Source of the DNA: Sitta carolinensis
Lineage: Eukaryota > Chordata > Aves > Passeriformes > Sittidae
Length of the DNA stretch: 64,000 nt
Assembly: GCA_032173965.1 (NCBI GenBank)
Contig: CM063292.1
Location: 5,594,001 to 5,658,000, forward strand
Reading direction: 5' to 3'
The position numbers and the translations under genes were made by a program. Below are positions 27,401 through 41,470 of this stretch, piece by piece; position 1 is the first letter of the stretch, and every line of letters starts with the position of its first letter. The notes under the pieces are model-generated. The model had not been told where the DNA came from and made no database searches. It worked only from the letters and a program-made list of their open reading frames with translations.

Positions 27401-30400
27401 TAATGCCTCACCTGGTACACAAACACTGTGTAGCTGTACAACTTGCACACTGTCCCCAAAAGATTGTGACAACCACTCTAGAGCCATTACCAGCTAACTA
27501 GCAAATAAATATTTGGGCATGCAGGCTCATTTGGAAATGTGGATTATTTCCTGAGTGGCTGCAATGGCTCCTCTAGGTAAACAACAGCTTGGGGTGGGCT
27601 CTACAGCTGAGTTTTGACCAGTGGACCTTGGCTGGCAGGCAGGAGTGTGTGTCTGGGCAGCGAGCCCCAGGCTGGGAGCAACGTCTAGTTTCATCACATA
27701 ATGTGTCTTCCCCTTCCCACCCCACTCCTTGTTTCCTTTCCATTTCTCTTCAGAGGAGACAATGGTAATTTTCCAAGCAAGCAACTAACAATGTAAGTGT
27801 TTTGACAATGCTTTTGAGTTTAAAATTAGAGTTTGTCAAATGAAGCCTAAGAAATTCCATACTGGGGCTCCTTTTCCAGAGATGTTAAATTTTGTTTTGC
27901 ATTTAAGGGTTATGTTTTAGTGGACATCTAACTTCTTCCTCCCTCACAGGACACCTCCATGTTGGCCCTCAAAAGACTCTCTGTGCTCCAACTTTTTTTC
28001 ACTTAAGCGCCTCCAAAACACATTTCCAAGGCGGAGGAAAAATGAAGGGAATTGGGTAAGCATTATGCTCCCATTAGAAAGATGGATTTGGTATTGAAGC
28101 TAAGGAACCAGACAAGCTCAGAGGAATCTGAGCAAGATTTGGGGTTCTGCCTCCCCTAGAGCTCAGCTCCCTCAGTTATGGCTTTAGTGGCTCGCACCCC
28201 AATCCCTGCTGATGGTCTGGTGACTACACTGACATCAGCTGGCTTCAGTCCACAGTGCTGGAAGGTGTTCATGTAGCATTGTCCACCAAAACAGATTTCT
28301 TTCTGCTGAAATACCCCTTTAAGTTCAAATCAGAGTCCCTGGAAAATGGCTAAGCACTGTCCTTCTTTCTGTCTGTCCCTGGGGGAGGCACGTTTATGCC
28401 AAAAGCAAAAAAGAAAAATGTAACCCCGAAACCTGAAGATGGTTTTGTTGGGACAGGTGATGTTCAGACATGCTAAATATTCTATATGGTCAGCAAAAAC
28501 TGTATTTGAGACCCTGAAAATCAAGGCACTAATTTGTGTCACTAAACATGGAGATTTAAGGCTTCACTTTGAGAAGAGGTTTCAAAGACACCCAGAAAAT
28601 CAGGAGCCTATTTTAGGCAATGTTAAGTCCTCACTGCTCCTCTGCCGTTTTAAAAGATTTTCCCATCTCCCCAAATTTGAAAACATTTTCTCCAAGTGCT
28701 GTCAAGCTAGAGCTACTCAGTAATGCTAAAATCCACTTGAAAGAATGTATTTAAAAATGAATACACTCAAAGATTATGCATGAATTCATATGCATGGACT
28801 CAAAGACATTGTCTCATAGACAACAGTGGCAGCCTATTGAATCTCATATTGGGGAATCATTTCACAGCATTTTACTGTGTGTTTTAGCCCTATCTCTTTG
28901 CATCTTTATCAGAAGCCCATATATGTCATCATTCATCTCTCTCCTTGAAACAACAGAATTACAGAATTTGCTGATAAGTGTTAATGTAAACTTTTTTTCC
29001 TTTTCCCTCAGGTGGTCCCTCTGGCTCTGGGAAGAAAAGGGACCTGTGTGGCCATCTGCCCTTGGAGGAAGGTGAAGGGTGCAGCTGGAATTCAAAACCA
29101 TCTGGATTTGGGCTTTTTCAGGTTCTCTGCAGGCCTATGAAGGCACAAGAAATCTGGGGAATTAATCTGCTGTGGAGGGGGACCCTTTGCCCCAGATACC
29201 AGATACACAATTGTGCTCAGGATGTTTTTTGTTATGAGAACTTACTCTCTGCTGGGAAGGGGAAGCAGAGGGAGGGGGGTTTTGAGCAGGGGTGAGCACC
29301 ATCTCCCATCAGAAAATTAAAGTCTTTGCAAACATCCTCTGCATCCCTGCACAGAAAGGGTTCTTGGGGAGATTTTTAAAAAATCAACAGCAAGAGTCTC
29401 TTCTCCCCAGCAGTATTTCTTGATGATGACAGAGCCCCTCTTTCCCTTCCCCCCTTGCTATCAGCTGGCTAATCTGCCTGCACATTCTGACACACAGCTG
29501 CGAGAGATGAAAACTGTACTGTTGATAGATGAAACTTTGGATAAGATTACATGGTTTTGAATATCTTGATGACATATTTGTCTGAAAAGTCTTTTAGAGG
29601 ACAGCCTAATATAAATGCACGGAAATGTTTCTAATGACTAGCATTTGTCTACGTACTTGGTTTGGAAGATTAACATTCACGTGTTCTTCGACTGTCATTT
29701 GCATTTGTATGTGGAGGCAAACTTTTCAATAATCGCTTCTTCATGCCGAGAAGAGTTAACAATTTATTCAAAATACACAAGGCCAAATTAGTCCCTTCTG
29801 TGAGGCTGGGAGCTTTGGTGGAGCTGCACTAGTGGTGGGTTTGGCTCCGCTGCTCTCTGCAGCCGCCGCAGCTCTGTGCCCAGGAGACCTCGCCTGTGGC
29901 AATGACGAAAATCCCCCCCTAGGAAAGCACAGCAAAAGGGTGGAAAAAACCCACCACCCAAGGTCAGGACAATTGCATCTTTCATCTCTTTGGCTGCACT
30001 GAACTCTGGGTTGTTTTCCATTTTGCACTGATAAATGAATGTAGTAAGACTTATTTTTTGTTTTATACGTATTTTCACAACACTCAGTGGTGTGGTTGGA
30101 CCTCCAGAGTCCCATTTGTCAGCTGGGAGAGGGCAGAGAGCACCTGATTTTGACAGATATTCACACTACCAGAATGTGGCACCTGGGTGCTTTGGAATCC
30201 GCCCTTGCCTAAAGTTTTCTGAACCTTAGGAGTTTTCAATCACTCTAGACAATTGACCTTCAAGACTCTTGAAGAAAAGAAGCATCCATTCCTAAAATAC
30301 GGAAGCACCTATGGAAACCTGGTCCCATTCAGGTCACAGCAAGCAGGTATCTGAATCCCTCTACCTCAGTTTTGCTCTGATGCAACAATGTTGATGGAGG

Positions 30401-33313
30401 AACTTCCTTGCTGAGGGTCAGAAAGGACTTTGATGGACCATGTGTTAACATGCACCTTTACATCACCCACTAATTAAACAAAAAGTAATTAGAGCTCATC
30501 TCTGCTGCAGTAATGCGAACCCTCTGCCTTCCTCCTTCCTGCATGCAGCACAAAATAAAGATAATCCTCAAATCTGGCCTCTATATGATACATTCCAGAT
30601 GTCTGGGCTAAAAAAATGCAGCTGAACACTGCAGAGCTGCACTCCTGAAGTGGTGGGGTGTCCTTTCCAAGAGCGTGCAGGACACAGGGCTGTGGGAAGG
30701 CTCCCTGCTCACAGCACTGGACAGAGCACGGCACAGCTGGGAGAAGAGGCAGCACGTGGGGAGGGGAGGTGCAGGGCTGGATATTTTGTGAAACACGGTT
30801 GGGGTGAGGAAAGACAAACACTTGCAGAGACTGGTGGAGCTGTGCATCCCTGAGGGCTTTGGCCAGTTGCTCAAATATAAATGAACCTTTCAATCTGCCT
30901 GTAGTGATCTCAGATGGTGCAATGAGCAGTACCACCACGCACCTGGAGCACTGATGTGGTGTGTGGGGTCCCTTGCCCCAGGAGGACACTCCTGCCTGGT
31001 GCTGCTGGCGGTGCAGACCCTCCCGGAGAATGCTCCACCCTCCACTGACCAGGAAAAGGCAGGAAGGAAACCTCTCAAGGACAGTACTGGATATCCCAAG
31101 GGATTGTTCATCTCTCCTCCTCTTTAACACTGTGTCGCTTTCCAATCACCTGCTCTTACTCCGTGACACTTCCTGTTATAGATCAGGTATTTAAAAAAAT
31201 TATTTAAATATTCCCTAATGCTTGAAAATATCCCAACTACCTGGTGGCTCCCTCTTGAATACTGCACATGTTTCTTCAAAGGCTCCTGGGATGAGCCTGT
31301 CTTTGTCCAGCAGTGCTGTCCAGCCACAGACACTGTGCTGTTTCTCCTCCTCTTCTCACACCACTGTGTCTCTGTAAACTGGCACTGACACTCTTTCCCC
31401 TTTTGGAAAATGTTGGCATCTTGATGTCTTCTCCATAGACTCACACTGACACAGTGTGAGGGACTATGTGATGACACCACAGCCCACGTCAGTGAATGGT
31501 GAAATAGCCCTGTCACAAACTATATCATGAAATAGCAAAACTTTTAAAAATGTAGTTTTCTAGGAGAAAAAAAAAAAAGGAAAAAAATCCTGAGGGCCTT
31601 AAGCTTACCATGAGGACTGCTACGCTCAGTTAAATGCAAATATCGATATTTAAGTAAAGCATTTTAAACTATGACAAATATAAATGGTATATAATGTATA
31701 TCTATGTACATAATGGATACACATTATCAAAATTCACTACCTAGGAATGATGTTCATGACTTGTGGGCACACCTCATGATATTTTTCCAATACAGGTGCT
31801 TTGAAACTATGGCTGGACTGATACTTTACAACAAATGTTTTGCTTTTTACTTTATATGAAGCATGCTGACCAAATTTGAACTGCCACAATCTGGGATTTA
31901 ATTTGCAGTTATGAATATTCTTTATTACAAATACAGAATCAACTATTATTCCTTTTGGAAATGGTGGCATAAATTACTGCAGTGCATGCACTTAATTTCT
32001 TCTAAAAATTACTCTAACACAGAGTATTAATTTCTGCTGAAAATTACTTTGAAGCTTGACAGGGCTCTGTCAGAGTTTATCAGTGAAGGCCTCACTATGT
32101 GTGGCAACAGTTGATTTCTCTGTTTCTTTTGACAGTTACAAGAATCTGAAATAGGTCAGGTGAAGATGGGCGAGATTGCCCAGGTTTTGCTCTTTTGCTA
32201 CTCTTTTTAACCATTAAAGACTGCAACTCCTACAACATTAGACTGAAGAAAATAACAGCTTTAAAATAGGTGCAGCTGTTACAAAGAATTTTTCCTGTTA
32301 ATATTTGGGATCGTCATTATATCTGGGATGAGATAACTTGGACAAATCAACAAGTTAAGATAAACAGTTTTGATTTCTTTGTTTGTTTATGGAAAAAACA
32401 CACATTTGCTTAAGAATGTTGGAGAGGTGATTTTGTCTCTTGATCCAAAAAGTGATTAATAGTAGGGCAGGCAGACATACAGTTGGAATTTGACCACACA
32501 GGACAGAGTTCATGAGACAAATTCAACCCTGCTTTCAATATTACATGGTCTAATGAGCCTCAGTATTTAGTTATTTTCTTAAATGTCTGCCTTGCAGACA
32601 CCTCAGATCTGGAGTCGGAACATCCAGCTGTGCTCTTGCTGCTTCTCACAACACAGTGTAATTAGAACGTGCTGATAACTCAGTTGATGCATGAGAGATA
32701 AAAATCCATTCTACCTCATGCTGTTGGTAAAAACGTGGTTTCATCAGGAAAGAGAGCAAATATGAATTAAAAACACACTGAAGACGACAGTATCCTTTTC
32801 ACCAACACACTCCTCTGACATCACCAGCACCAGCATGCGTTGTGCTCTGCTGCTTTATCCCTGGCATGGCATTGATCTCAGCCATGAGTCAGGAGTCAGT
32901 GGTACCAGACACTGCAGAGGATAAAAAAAAATAAAATATTCACAGCCCTGGAAACCCTCATGTCGAGAAATCATCTACCCAATGGCTCCTGCAGCAGAGC
33001 AATTTGTGAAGAGCTCCTGCTGCTCCAGAGTCAAGCCTCTAATGGAGCTAATTTTTCTCCTGCATCCTGGGATAAACTTGTCACACAGCTTTGTTTTTAT
33101 GAGTAGGGGACATGACATCTAGTCAAGTTTTCCATGCTAAGAATTTCATGTTACATATTGTTAAAGATGACTGAAATAGGTTATGTACACATCAAAATGA
33201 GTGAACTTTTACCTTTTCTATTGCAAGTTATCCGTGACATCCTTGGAAATCATTGACTTCTCAGCTATTGACATTGTTGGGGGAAGGGGAAAAAAGGTTC
33301 ATCTTGCAAGAAG

Positions 33314-33326
33314 TGCTGACTCAGAG
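33314..33326. promoter_or_regulatory. Candidate Maf recognition element (T-MARE-like)
   Basis: TGCTGACTCAGAG matches the 13-bp T-MARE consensus TGCTGASTCAGCA at 11 of 13 positions, with the two mismatches at the right end. Large Maf proteins bind such sites. It lies about 14 kb upstream of MAF. A match of this quality can occur by chance in 64 kb, so function is only a possibility. Confidence 0.3.
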
Positions 33327-34342
33327 ATTTCTCAAGAAAATCTACTTTCTTAGCTGAAGAAGGAAGATTCATTCTTTGCTCATCTTGGTGAAATCTAATT
33401 GTGATATTTATATTCTGTATTAATTTGATTCAGTAAAGATTTCCAACATAGGCAAAGAAGCCAACTGTAATAATTTGTTCTGAAGCTTTTATTACTATTG
33501 TGTTTTGACTGCAGGTATTAAAACAGCAGTGGAGCAGCAGATGCTATCCCTTGCATATTGTTAAAGATGCTACCTGTGCAATTCCTAAAAGCACGAGCCC
33601 TTCTAATGGGAGGAAGCAGCAAAACACCCATTGACTTCAGCTGCTTTTAGATTTCATCAAGCAAATATGGGGCAGTGCTACTTGCTGGGAAACAAAGTCA
33701 TTTGCAAGGAATAGTTCACAGTAGCTTTTACTTCTCCTTTCTACTTTTTACTTCATAAAATAGAGTTGAATTCCATACATAGAAGTGAGTGCTTTGCATT
33801 AAAAACAAGTTTTCCTTTTAAGTTGAACAAGCCTGCTTAAAAAGAGGAGACATTTGCTACCAGTAGCTGTGATTTAGTGAATATTTTTTCTACTTTTTCA
33901 AGTACTCATTACAATTCCTACTTATTTTATAGCAATATCACATAATAAACATTTCTTTTCTGATTAAGGGATTGAAGGAGAACTGAATTATAAACAGTAT
34001 TAATATAAGAGGGAATTTCTATCCTGTGCTCTGTAGGCCTGAGTTTATATGACCTTAAACAATCAGTCTGAAGAAGTGACATCAGCTGCTGTACACATTC
34101 CACATTACTGAGGAATTAAATTAAGCAGCTTTAATATCTGTGAAATGGCACAGGCCTGAAAGAGAATCGTTCCAATTTATGGACTTTGTATCTGATTTAC
34201 TAGTGCATGTCTAGCAATTTCAGAGCCACCAATTGCTTTAAGACCACCTCCAAAGTGTTTTTATCACTTACAGTAAATGTGCTAACATAATGTTTTAATT
34301 AAACATTTAAAGTGCATCAAACAAATTTATTGATGTTGCCAG

Positions 34343-34387
<45 letters not shown>

Positions 34388-34413
34388 AGAAGAAGAAAGA
34401 AGAAGAAGAAGAA
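34343..34413. repeat. Poly(A) run followed by (GAA)n
   Basis: A run of 43 A is followed by about nine GAA/GAAA units. The whole segment is purine-only on the + strand. No retroposed body is recognisable upstream, so I call it a simple repeat rather than a retroposon tail. Confidence 0.9.
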
Positions 34414-37400
34414 ATTCTGCTATTTGCAATATAAACCAACCTCCACACCATTTTGTGACCCTGGCAAGATGGGTCTTAAATATTTCAGCTAGCATCTATA
34501 AATTAGCACAAAGATTCCCCTTCCCTCCAGTTCCTTCATTTTCCAACCACAACCTCCAAATCATACTTTGTGCATAAAAACATCGTAAGAGCTTTTTGAA
34601 AGCTATTCAGCTATAATATCAAATGGTTGTGAACACTGCATTTATTTTTTCTCCTTGAACATAGGCCTGATACTGAAAAGATATAAAAGTCCCAGCAGCA
34701 CTTTATATTGATGTTGGCATTAAAAATGCTTTTTCTGTTAGTGAGAGAGGAGTTCCCCCTTAAAAAAATAAAAGCCAATACCAGGCCTATCAAAACTTTA
34801 TCATCCTGTTACCACTTTGGCACTGTATTAAAATATTCACAACTGAAGCTTGTTTTCATTAAAAATCCTTTTCCATCCTGCACAGGGGAGCACGGTCCTG
34901 ACACAGGCCCAGGAATTCCTACAACCCTTTAAAAAAGAGAACAGCAAGCATTGCACTGACATCACCTGATAAAAAGCCCACATTCAGAGTTGGTGCCAGT
35001 TTGCTCCCAGCTGGGCCCTGGCAGAAGTGATGTGTGGTGGCAGGGGCTGGCGCCAGGAGCTCCCTGGCTTCTCCTCTCCCCCTCCTCCAGCTCTGCCCCT
35101 CTCCTCCCAGCAAGGTGGACCTCAGGCACCATGGCACACAGCTCAGTGCAGAGAGGCTTTTTGCAGAGGGCTAAATTGTGATTTATGCTTTATGGCACCA
35201 AAACTATGGGTGTGTTATTTGTGTAACATAACATAGCTTAGGTTTCCCTAGCAAGGGGAAGAGTGTTTTGTCTTCCTGAGTAAGCATTCATTTTAGAGAC
35301 AGATAATCATGGCAGGTTTGCTTTCCTACATATCTTTTCTTACATACATCTGTCATTTTGTGTGAGAGAACAGCTAAATACAGTGGGTCATAATATGAAT
35401 GGAAAGCATCTTTCCATACCAAAGAGGCTCAAGGATTCTGGTGCCTAGAGATGGGATTAAGCAATTCTTGTTAAGGTCAGTACTGCTGCTAACAAGCTGA
35501 TATACAAATGTAGAGTACATTTCATGTATATTATTATATTATGCTATATACTGTGTTACATATCATCTGCAATTCAATTTGCTCTGTTTGTTCAAACATG
35601 GTAACTATAAACATCATGTGGTTGGAAAGGAAATGAGCAAGGAACCCCATAACCATTGGAGCTGCCAGGAAACAAAAGGCAAGGCAAAACTCCATGGCAG
35701 AGCTGAGAACTGGTTCTTCCTGGGAGATTAATCTTACTTTTGTTAAGAAAAAAAGAAAAAGAATTTGGGAAAAAATTATAAAAAAAAAAGACAAGAGAGT
35801 CCATCATCTGGGATCAGAAGCCTCATTTTTGGGCATCATTCAGTCATGGGTTGCATGAAAGCTGTTGTGTCATCTATCATGGTGCAGGATAATCCTTTCA
35901 GTGTGGTAATTCAGTGATGCGAGAACCACCACTAACCTTCGTCCTTTGTGCTCTTTTGTCACGTCCTGAGTCACCCCAGCTTTGCTTCACTGCACCTCAG
36001 AAGACAAATCTACTGCAGGCTCATGGTGACTGTGGCTCATGGTTCCCTTGTCCACGTCTATTTTTGTATCTGTTGTCTCCTGCTTTATATTTAGCTCTTT
36101 GGGCATTCTAGAATTTAGCATAATGGAGCCCAATCAATGATGTGAGCCACTGAGCAGCGACACAGTGTGACTATGAAGAAATAATAATTGTGGCTTTCAG
36201 CATCAAGGTGGAGACATTTTTCTAGAGAAAAGAAATAAAGACCTCAGAAGAAGGGTGCAGCATTTCTCTTCATATCACTTCATCGTGCATGATTTACCAT
36301 TGTGTTCTAGGGGACTGATTTTCAAAAAGAATGAATTTTGCATTAAATTCTGAGTATGGTTGCTGCAGAAGATACGATATTTGCCTATTCAGATGATGAG
36401 CTGGATGCATAAGTGATCACATCAATGGGTAATATGCACATTCAGTCATGAGAAAAAATTTGCATGCCCTTTAAAGACCTAAAAGTTGAACATCTGGCCT
36501 TTTCTGTGGCACCTCAATTTTTTATCAGTGTCTTCTCTTCTTTGAAAGGTTTATTCCTAAAACAGTCAGATCTTCACAGGCTTGATACAACATTCACTGC
36601 ACCCTGTTCACAAATGAGCCAGGCTCAGCTGTGGTGAGAATGACTTTAATTGTTCTGCATTACAGAGGTGGTGTTTACCACAAAGTCCTTGAATTGCACA
36701 TGACTGGACACTCATGAGTGCTGTACTTGGGACAGTCTGAGTTCTGTCCAAATGAAAATTTCACTAAACCTCTGTAGCACATGCTTTAGGTAGAGTTGAC
36801 AGCCAAAGGGAATCAGATGACAACTTTTTCTTCCTCACCAGCTCTGGTGTTTTCCAGAAACACACAGTTATTTGTCAGTATGAACTGTGAGGAAAGAACA
36901 CCTAAAATGAGATGAAACTAAGTACCAGGAACTGCTCATATTTTCTCAGTTTTTTTCCTGCTCCCCTAACTGATGTCTCATCCCTGAGCTTTCTGCTGGG
37001 TTTCCTGGTGAGACCAATAGCTTCACCTCTCCAAGATACTGTATTTTTTTTTTTTTCATATCTCAGTAATTTGGACACATGGTGATGAAAACTGCTCCGA
37101 ACCAGAAAGTCTGACCTACTAAGAACTTTTCTTGTGTCTGTTTACTACTACCTGGCTGGTGATGCTGAAGAGCATTGATATGCTATGGGTGTTCCCTCCT
37201 CTGAGCAAGTCTCACACATCTCATCTTCATTTTTGTAATTTTGCCCTTGCCCCAACCACTTCAAGCCTCTAAAGAAGTTTGGATATGGGCTGTGATGCTA
37301 TGAGTCATAGCAATATTTTCACACATCCCAGTATATTAGTTAGGGGACTTGTGAAACAGAGGAAGGACAGAGCATTATTAGCTGAAATTCCCAAATGAAG

Positions 37401-40400
37401 GGCCAAACGTTGAAAAACTCCCTCTGTTTTTATCCAGCCTCAAATAAGGCAAAATTCTTATGTAGCATCAATAAAGGGTTACCTGCTAAGTAATAAAAGA
37501 GGAGTTTCTATTATATTCTATTCATCAGTTTGGGTGGCAATGCTGGGGCTCATGACTCTCAGGTGCCTTGCCCGGGGTTTGCAGGACTAATATCCAGGAC
37601 ATTTAACCCCATTTTTATACTTCAAATTGTGAAGAAAAGGAAGCCCTGCTTCTACCCCTGGCAGCTGCCATCCCGGTCCAAAATAAAGGAGGATGGCCCT
37701 CTCCAAACCTGGGTATTGTTAAAGCAGGCGATAGGCAAGATAACGAGGGGGTTTACGCATCATTCTCGCTTAGGCACACTTTGCATGCTTGTACTTCTGA
37801 CCCCAAGATCAAGTTCCAGATAGTGATGTATGCAAAGTTTAGTTATTTCTCAGAGAAGCCACCAGAAGCCTAAAACCAAACTTATTTTTTTCCATGATGA
37901 AGTCCTGTAGCAGCCCTCCTCTGCTCAGATAACTGCAGCTTTGCAGCACCTGTGCTGTGAACAGGCATCAGAGGAATTCTTGCTGGTGTCTGGCCAGCAG
38001 GCAGAACAAAACTTCCATGAAAGAAGAAAAATCAAAAAGAGGGGTCTGGGAACGAAAGGACAGACACTCGGGAACAGTCACCTCCACTGAGCTGACAGCA
38101 GTTTGCCCAGCTGAGGCTTGGTGTGAGATGTTTACTCATCTGCCTTAGCCTGGAAGATGAGAAGGAGGTTAAAAATTAATCTGTGCAGCTGGCAACTGCT
38201 GGAGTGGGATGACATGGTGGTGCAAATTTTTCCTAATACCCGGAATGCCATGTAGCAGCAGTGACCAGGCATCAGGGTTCACATGTGGTAGCTTGACCTG
38301 TGCAACACAAGGCACTACATGACCTTTATAGAGTGAAGTGCCCTTTTTTTGTACTGACTTCTTTAATTTTGGTGACACAAAGGTGTGGGCATCCCGATTC
38401 TTCTGAGATGGTGCCCACCCAGCTACAGCTAGCTTTTCATTCCCAGCTGTACTTGCAGAATAATGTGGCACCATGAATATCTTTCCTTTAAATTTGCAAG
38501 GAAAGATTTACTAACAGCAAGCTCTTTGAGTCATCTGGGGAACTACAGAAACCTTATGGTATATCACCTATTTATTAGTGTCTCCTAGAGTTTGATTTTG
38601 GATCATATCTTGCAAAAGGACTTTGCCAGGTGCTGCTGGAATCATCTTTAGGCTGAACCTTGAATTTCAGGCAGATAAAAAAAATGAATCCCTGTTAGAA
38701 GAGACTGCAGGGGATGGAATCTAAACCTGCTGGGGCTAAACTAACACCAGAAAGTGCTAGCCTGCCACTGCAAGAGGCCAGTTTCTAAGTAGTTTGGTAG
38801 TTACCTTAACAGCTATAAAAGGTGTAAATCTGTAGAGAGGAGAGAAAGAATAAAGAGAGAAACTGCCCTACCTGTCTCCTACTCCACAGGGAATAACACA
38901 AGCTACATTCACAGTAACTGATCCTAGTAACTGCTCTAAATGGAGAGGAAAAAGCTGTGGCTGAAATGTCTGTACAAATTACAGAGAGACAAGCCTGTAT
39001 CTCCAACTCTCTCTCTAATTCTTGTGCTGCACCACTGCTAAAGAACATTAAGCCCCTTTGTACGACATAGTAAATATGCAACCAAACAACTTCAGGCATA
39101 GGAAGACCTCTTCAGCAGCACCCCGAGGTTATTACTGTCTCCCAGAACAATACACGCAGTGCTGTGTGATAGGTGTGTGTTGTCTTAAAAAAAAAAAAAC
39201 ACATCAGACTTTGCATTTAGAAGAGGCAAGAGACCACCTTCTTTGTGTTATGGATACAGGTAGTTGTAGAAATGCACTCACACCCTGAGCAGATGGTTCC
39301 TGGGGCACAGGGAATAGTTTTTTGCTTTTCACAAGCAAAGCTGGTCTTGACAGGAAAGGAGAATAAAGCTGAAACATTTCAGACACTCGGAGCATATCAC
39401 GTGTGGCCATTAGGGCAGGATTAAACAAACATAATTAGAGAAAGTCCTTCTGAAAGATGGTTCTGCTAAAGGATCCGAGTGCACACCTATTCTGCGCCCT
39501 GCTTGAAGTCCTAATGCCGCTCCACTGCTAGAAGCAAATGCCTTTTGAAGGCAGCTCAGAGCCACTGAGCAGTCGCTTAGCTTTATAGTTTGCTAGCTGC
39601 ATGTCATCTTTGAAGGCTGGGAAATTGCAGAGGCAGTACCGTGATTCCCAGCCGAGTGAAGCAGACACTTGACACATTTCATCCCTTGCAATTAAGGGAG
39701 AAAAGAAGAATCAGGGGAAAATTCGAGCTGCATTTTAGCAATAGACCACTCCCTTATCAAGATGAAGTACAAGCATCACCCACAGATGCAGGATGGATGC
39801 TAAGCACAGACAGTAATAAATGCATGTGAACTTTGCATTAGAAAGCTTCACACTTAGAAGACTTCGTTTATTGCTCTTAGTCATTTATACATATCCTTCT
39901 ACAGCGAGGAAGCTCAAACATAATCAAACCCTGTGTGCAAATTACCAAGTCAAATGCTGTTGTTCTGTTCTGTTGTCTTTTAATAACAGAGCTCAAACTT
40001 CCCAGTGCAAAAATACCATCTTGTGATAAAATGACTAATACATGACTAAAGCCAGTTTCCATTGTGCAGGCATAGCTCTGGGGATCATTTGTTTTTCATG
40101 GTAGATCCCTCAGACAGTGAATTCCTCTGGTGGTTGGGATTATATTAATGACCAAGACTGTTAGTCACCTCAAGGGAGATGAAATAGGATGCCACTCTGG
40201 TTGCCATTATTAATTCCAACTGCAGGTGTGAAAATTAATTTCATGGTTATTTTTATCATTTCCTTTTAGTTAAGGATTAGAGTTTCCGAATGACCCAGAC
40301 TCCGGATGGAGGCAAATCTGAACCAGGTCTGCCCAGCACTCCCATAACAGTGAACCAATTCTGATGGTGTAGGAGGGAAAATAATGGGGTATAAGGCTTT

Positions 40401-41155
40401 CCATCCCTCACTTGAAGACAATTAATGTCACTGAAAGATATCAGATGTCATAATGACATACACTTCTTTGCACCAAGACTCTGTAAAGCAATCCAGTAAA
40501 TTGCAGGTTGTTTTCATTTCTGTGAAAGAATAACACATTTGCCAATCGTGTGAGGAAAAAAAAAAATAAAAAGAAAGTTAACTATATCAAACCAAATCAA
40601 ATGTAGCTGATTAGAAAGCTACAGTTTCCATTTGCTGGCACGGGTACTGTTTTCACATAGATTTTCTGACAGATGCTGCTATATCTCCATAGTCAAGACA
40701 GCTCCAGCAGCCAAGCTCCTGTCTGGCGTCCTTAACCATAGGTGGAGTTGGGCTATAGAAATTGGGGAATGGGAGGGGAATGGCTGGCTCACCTTGGCTG
40801 AGAAAGCAGGAGCTGGAGTCAGCTGGATCCGTTAGGGACAGACAGACTGGGAAGGAGGAAACCCCCCACACATCCCCCCCCTCCTCATGATTAAGCCTCA
40901 ACTCCTGCCGGTTCAGCTGGCAAAGGTGTTGGCTCCGAAGTTGTCCTGTATTCACCGACACCTCCTCCTGCCAGAGCTCCGTGAGTAATGCTCAGAAGAT
41001 AAGCAGGTTAGGCCAGATTCAGTCGGATAATTAAGGCTTGGAGGCAACGTAAGATCCTTAGGTGCTCTTACATACATACTGCTCATCCGGGGTTTGGATT
41101 TATAACTCGCCGTGCTCATAACCGCCTTCCATCCGACAGCTTTTCCCATGTCTGG
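34414..41155. other. Gene-free upstream flank
   Basis: No coding or RNA gene supported. Sequence is AT-rich with short homopolymers (for example 37048-37058 and 39187-39199). Around 39590-39790 the texture looks denser in non-repetitive motifs and may be a conserved non-coding element, but this cannot be shown without an alignment. Confidence 0.55.
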
Positions 41156-41159
41156 GGCA

Positions 41160-41470
41160 TCTTTGCCGCCTGGGCAAGCACTGTGCCTGCCCTGGCCACG
41201 GACAGACAGACAGGAGCCGCGCCCGGGGGCGCAGGGCTCGGACTCCCTGCCCGTCTGTGCCGCAGCCATCAGCCCTCCATCTGCCCCGAAGTGTCCCCTC
41301 GGACTGCTGCCGTGCGAGGTTTCCCTGGCCTGAGGGTGTCCCCCGGCCCCTCCCGGAGCCGCTGCCCCGCCGCCGCCCCAGCGCGCTGCGCTGCCGCTCG
41401 GGGCCGGCTCCGCTCGGCGCTGCCCGCACCGAGCTGCCGGGGCCGCGGGGCTCCACGCCAGCCCTCCTCT
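41160..41470. promoter_or_regulatory. Isolated CpG-rich island about 6.2 kb upstream of the MAF promoter
   Basis: GC content and CpG density rise abruptly against AT-rich flanks, with blocks such as GCCCGGGGGCGC and CGCCGCCGCCCCAGCGCGC. The several overlapping open frames here on both strands are explained by GC richness. An orphan CpG island near a developmental regulator is often an enhancer or the promoter of a non-coding transcript. On the - strand a TATAAATC-like motif lies at its left edge (about 41097-41104). No transcript can be shown from sequence. Confidence 0.55.

Larger units (their letters stand above)
17021..34342. other. Gene-free upstream desert
   Basis: About 17 kb without a supportable gene. 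The longest open stretches are on the - strand at about 26042-26644 (about 199 codons from ATG) and 30489-31145 (218 codons, no ATG at its start). Neither shows a domain I recognise. The block holds homopolymer runs (17860-17873, 21051-21098), a 16-bp-period direct repeat (21373-21402), a CAT run (23058-23073) and a Maf-site-like motif (33314-33326). Confidence 0.6.

Noticed and set aside
30489..31145. 218-codon open stretch on the - strand
   Set aside because: Its first codon is TTG and no ATG lies near the start. No recognisable motif.
34343..34413. Poly(A)-(GAA)n as a retroposon tail
   Set aside because: No body recognisable on the 5' side. Simple-repeat expansion explains it equally well.
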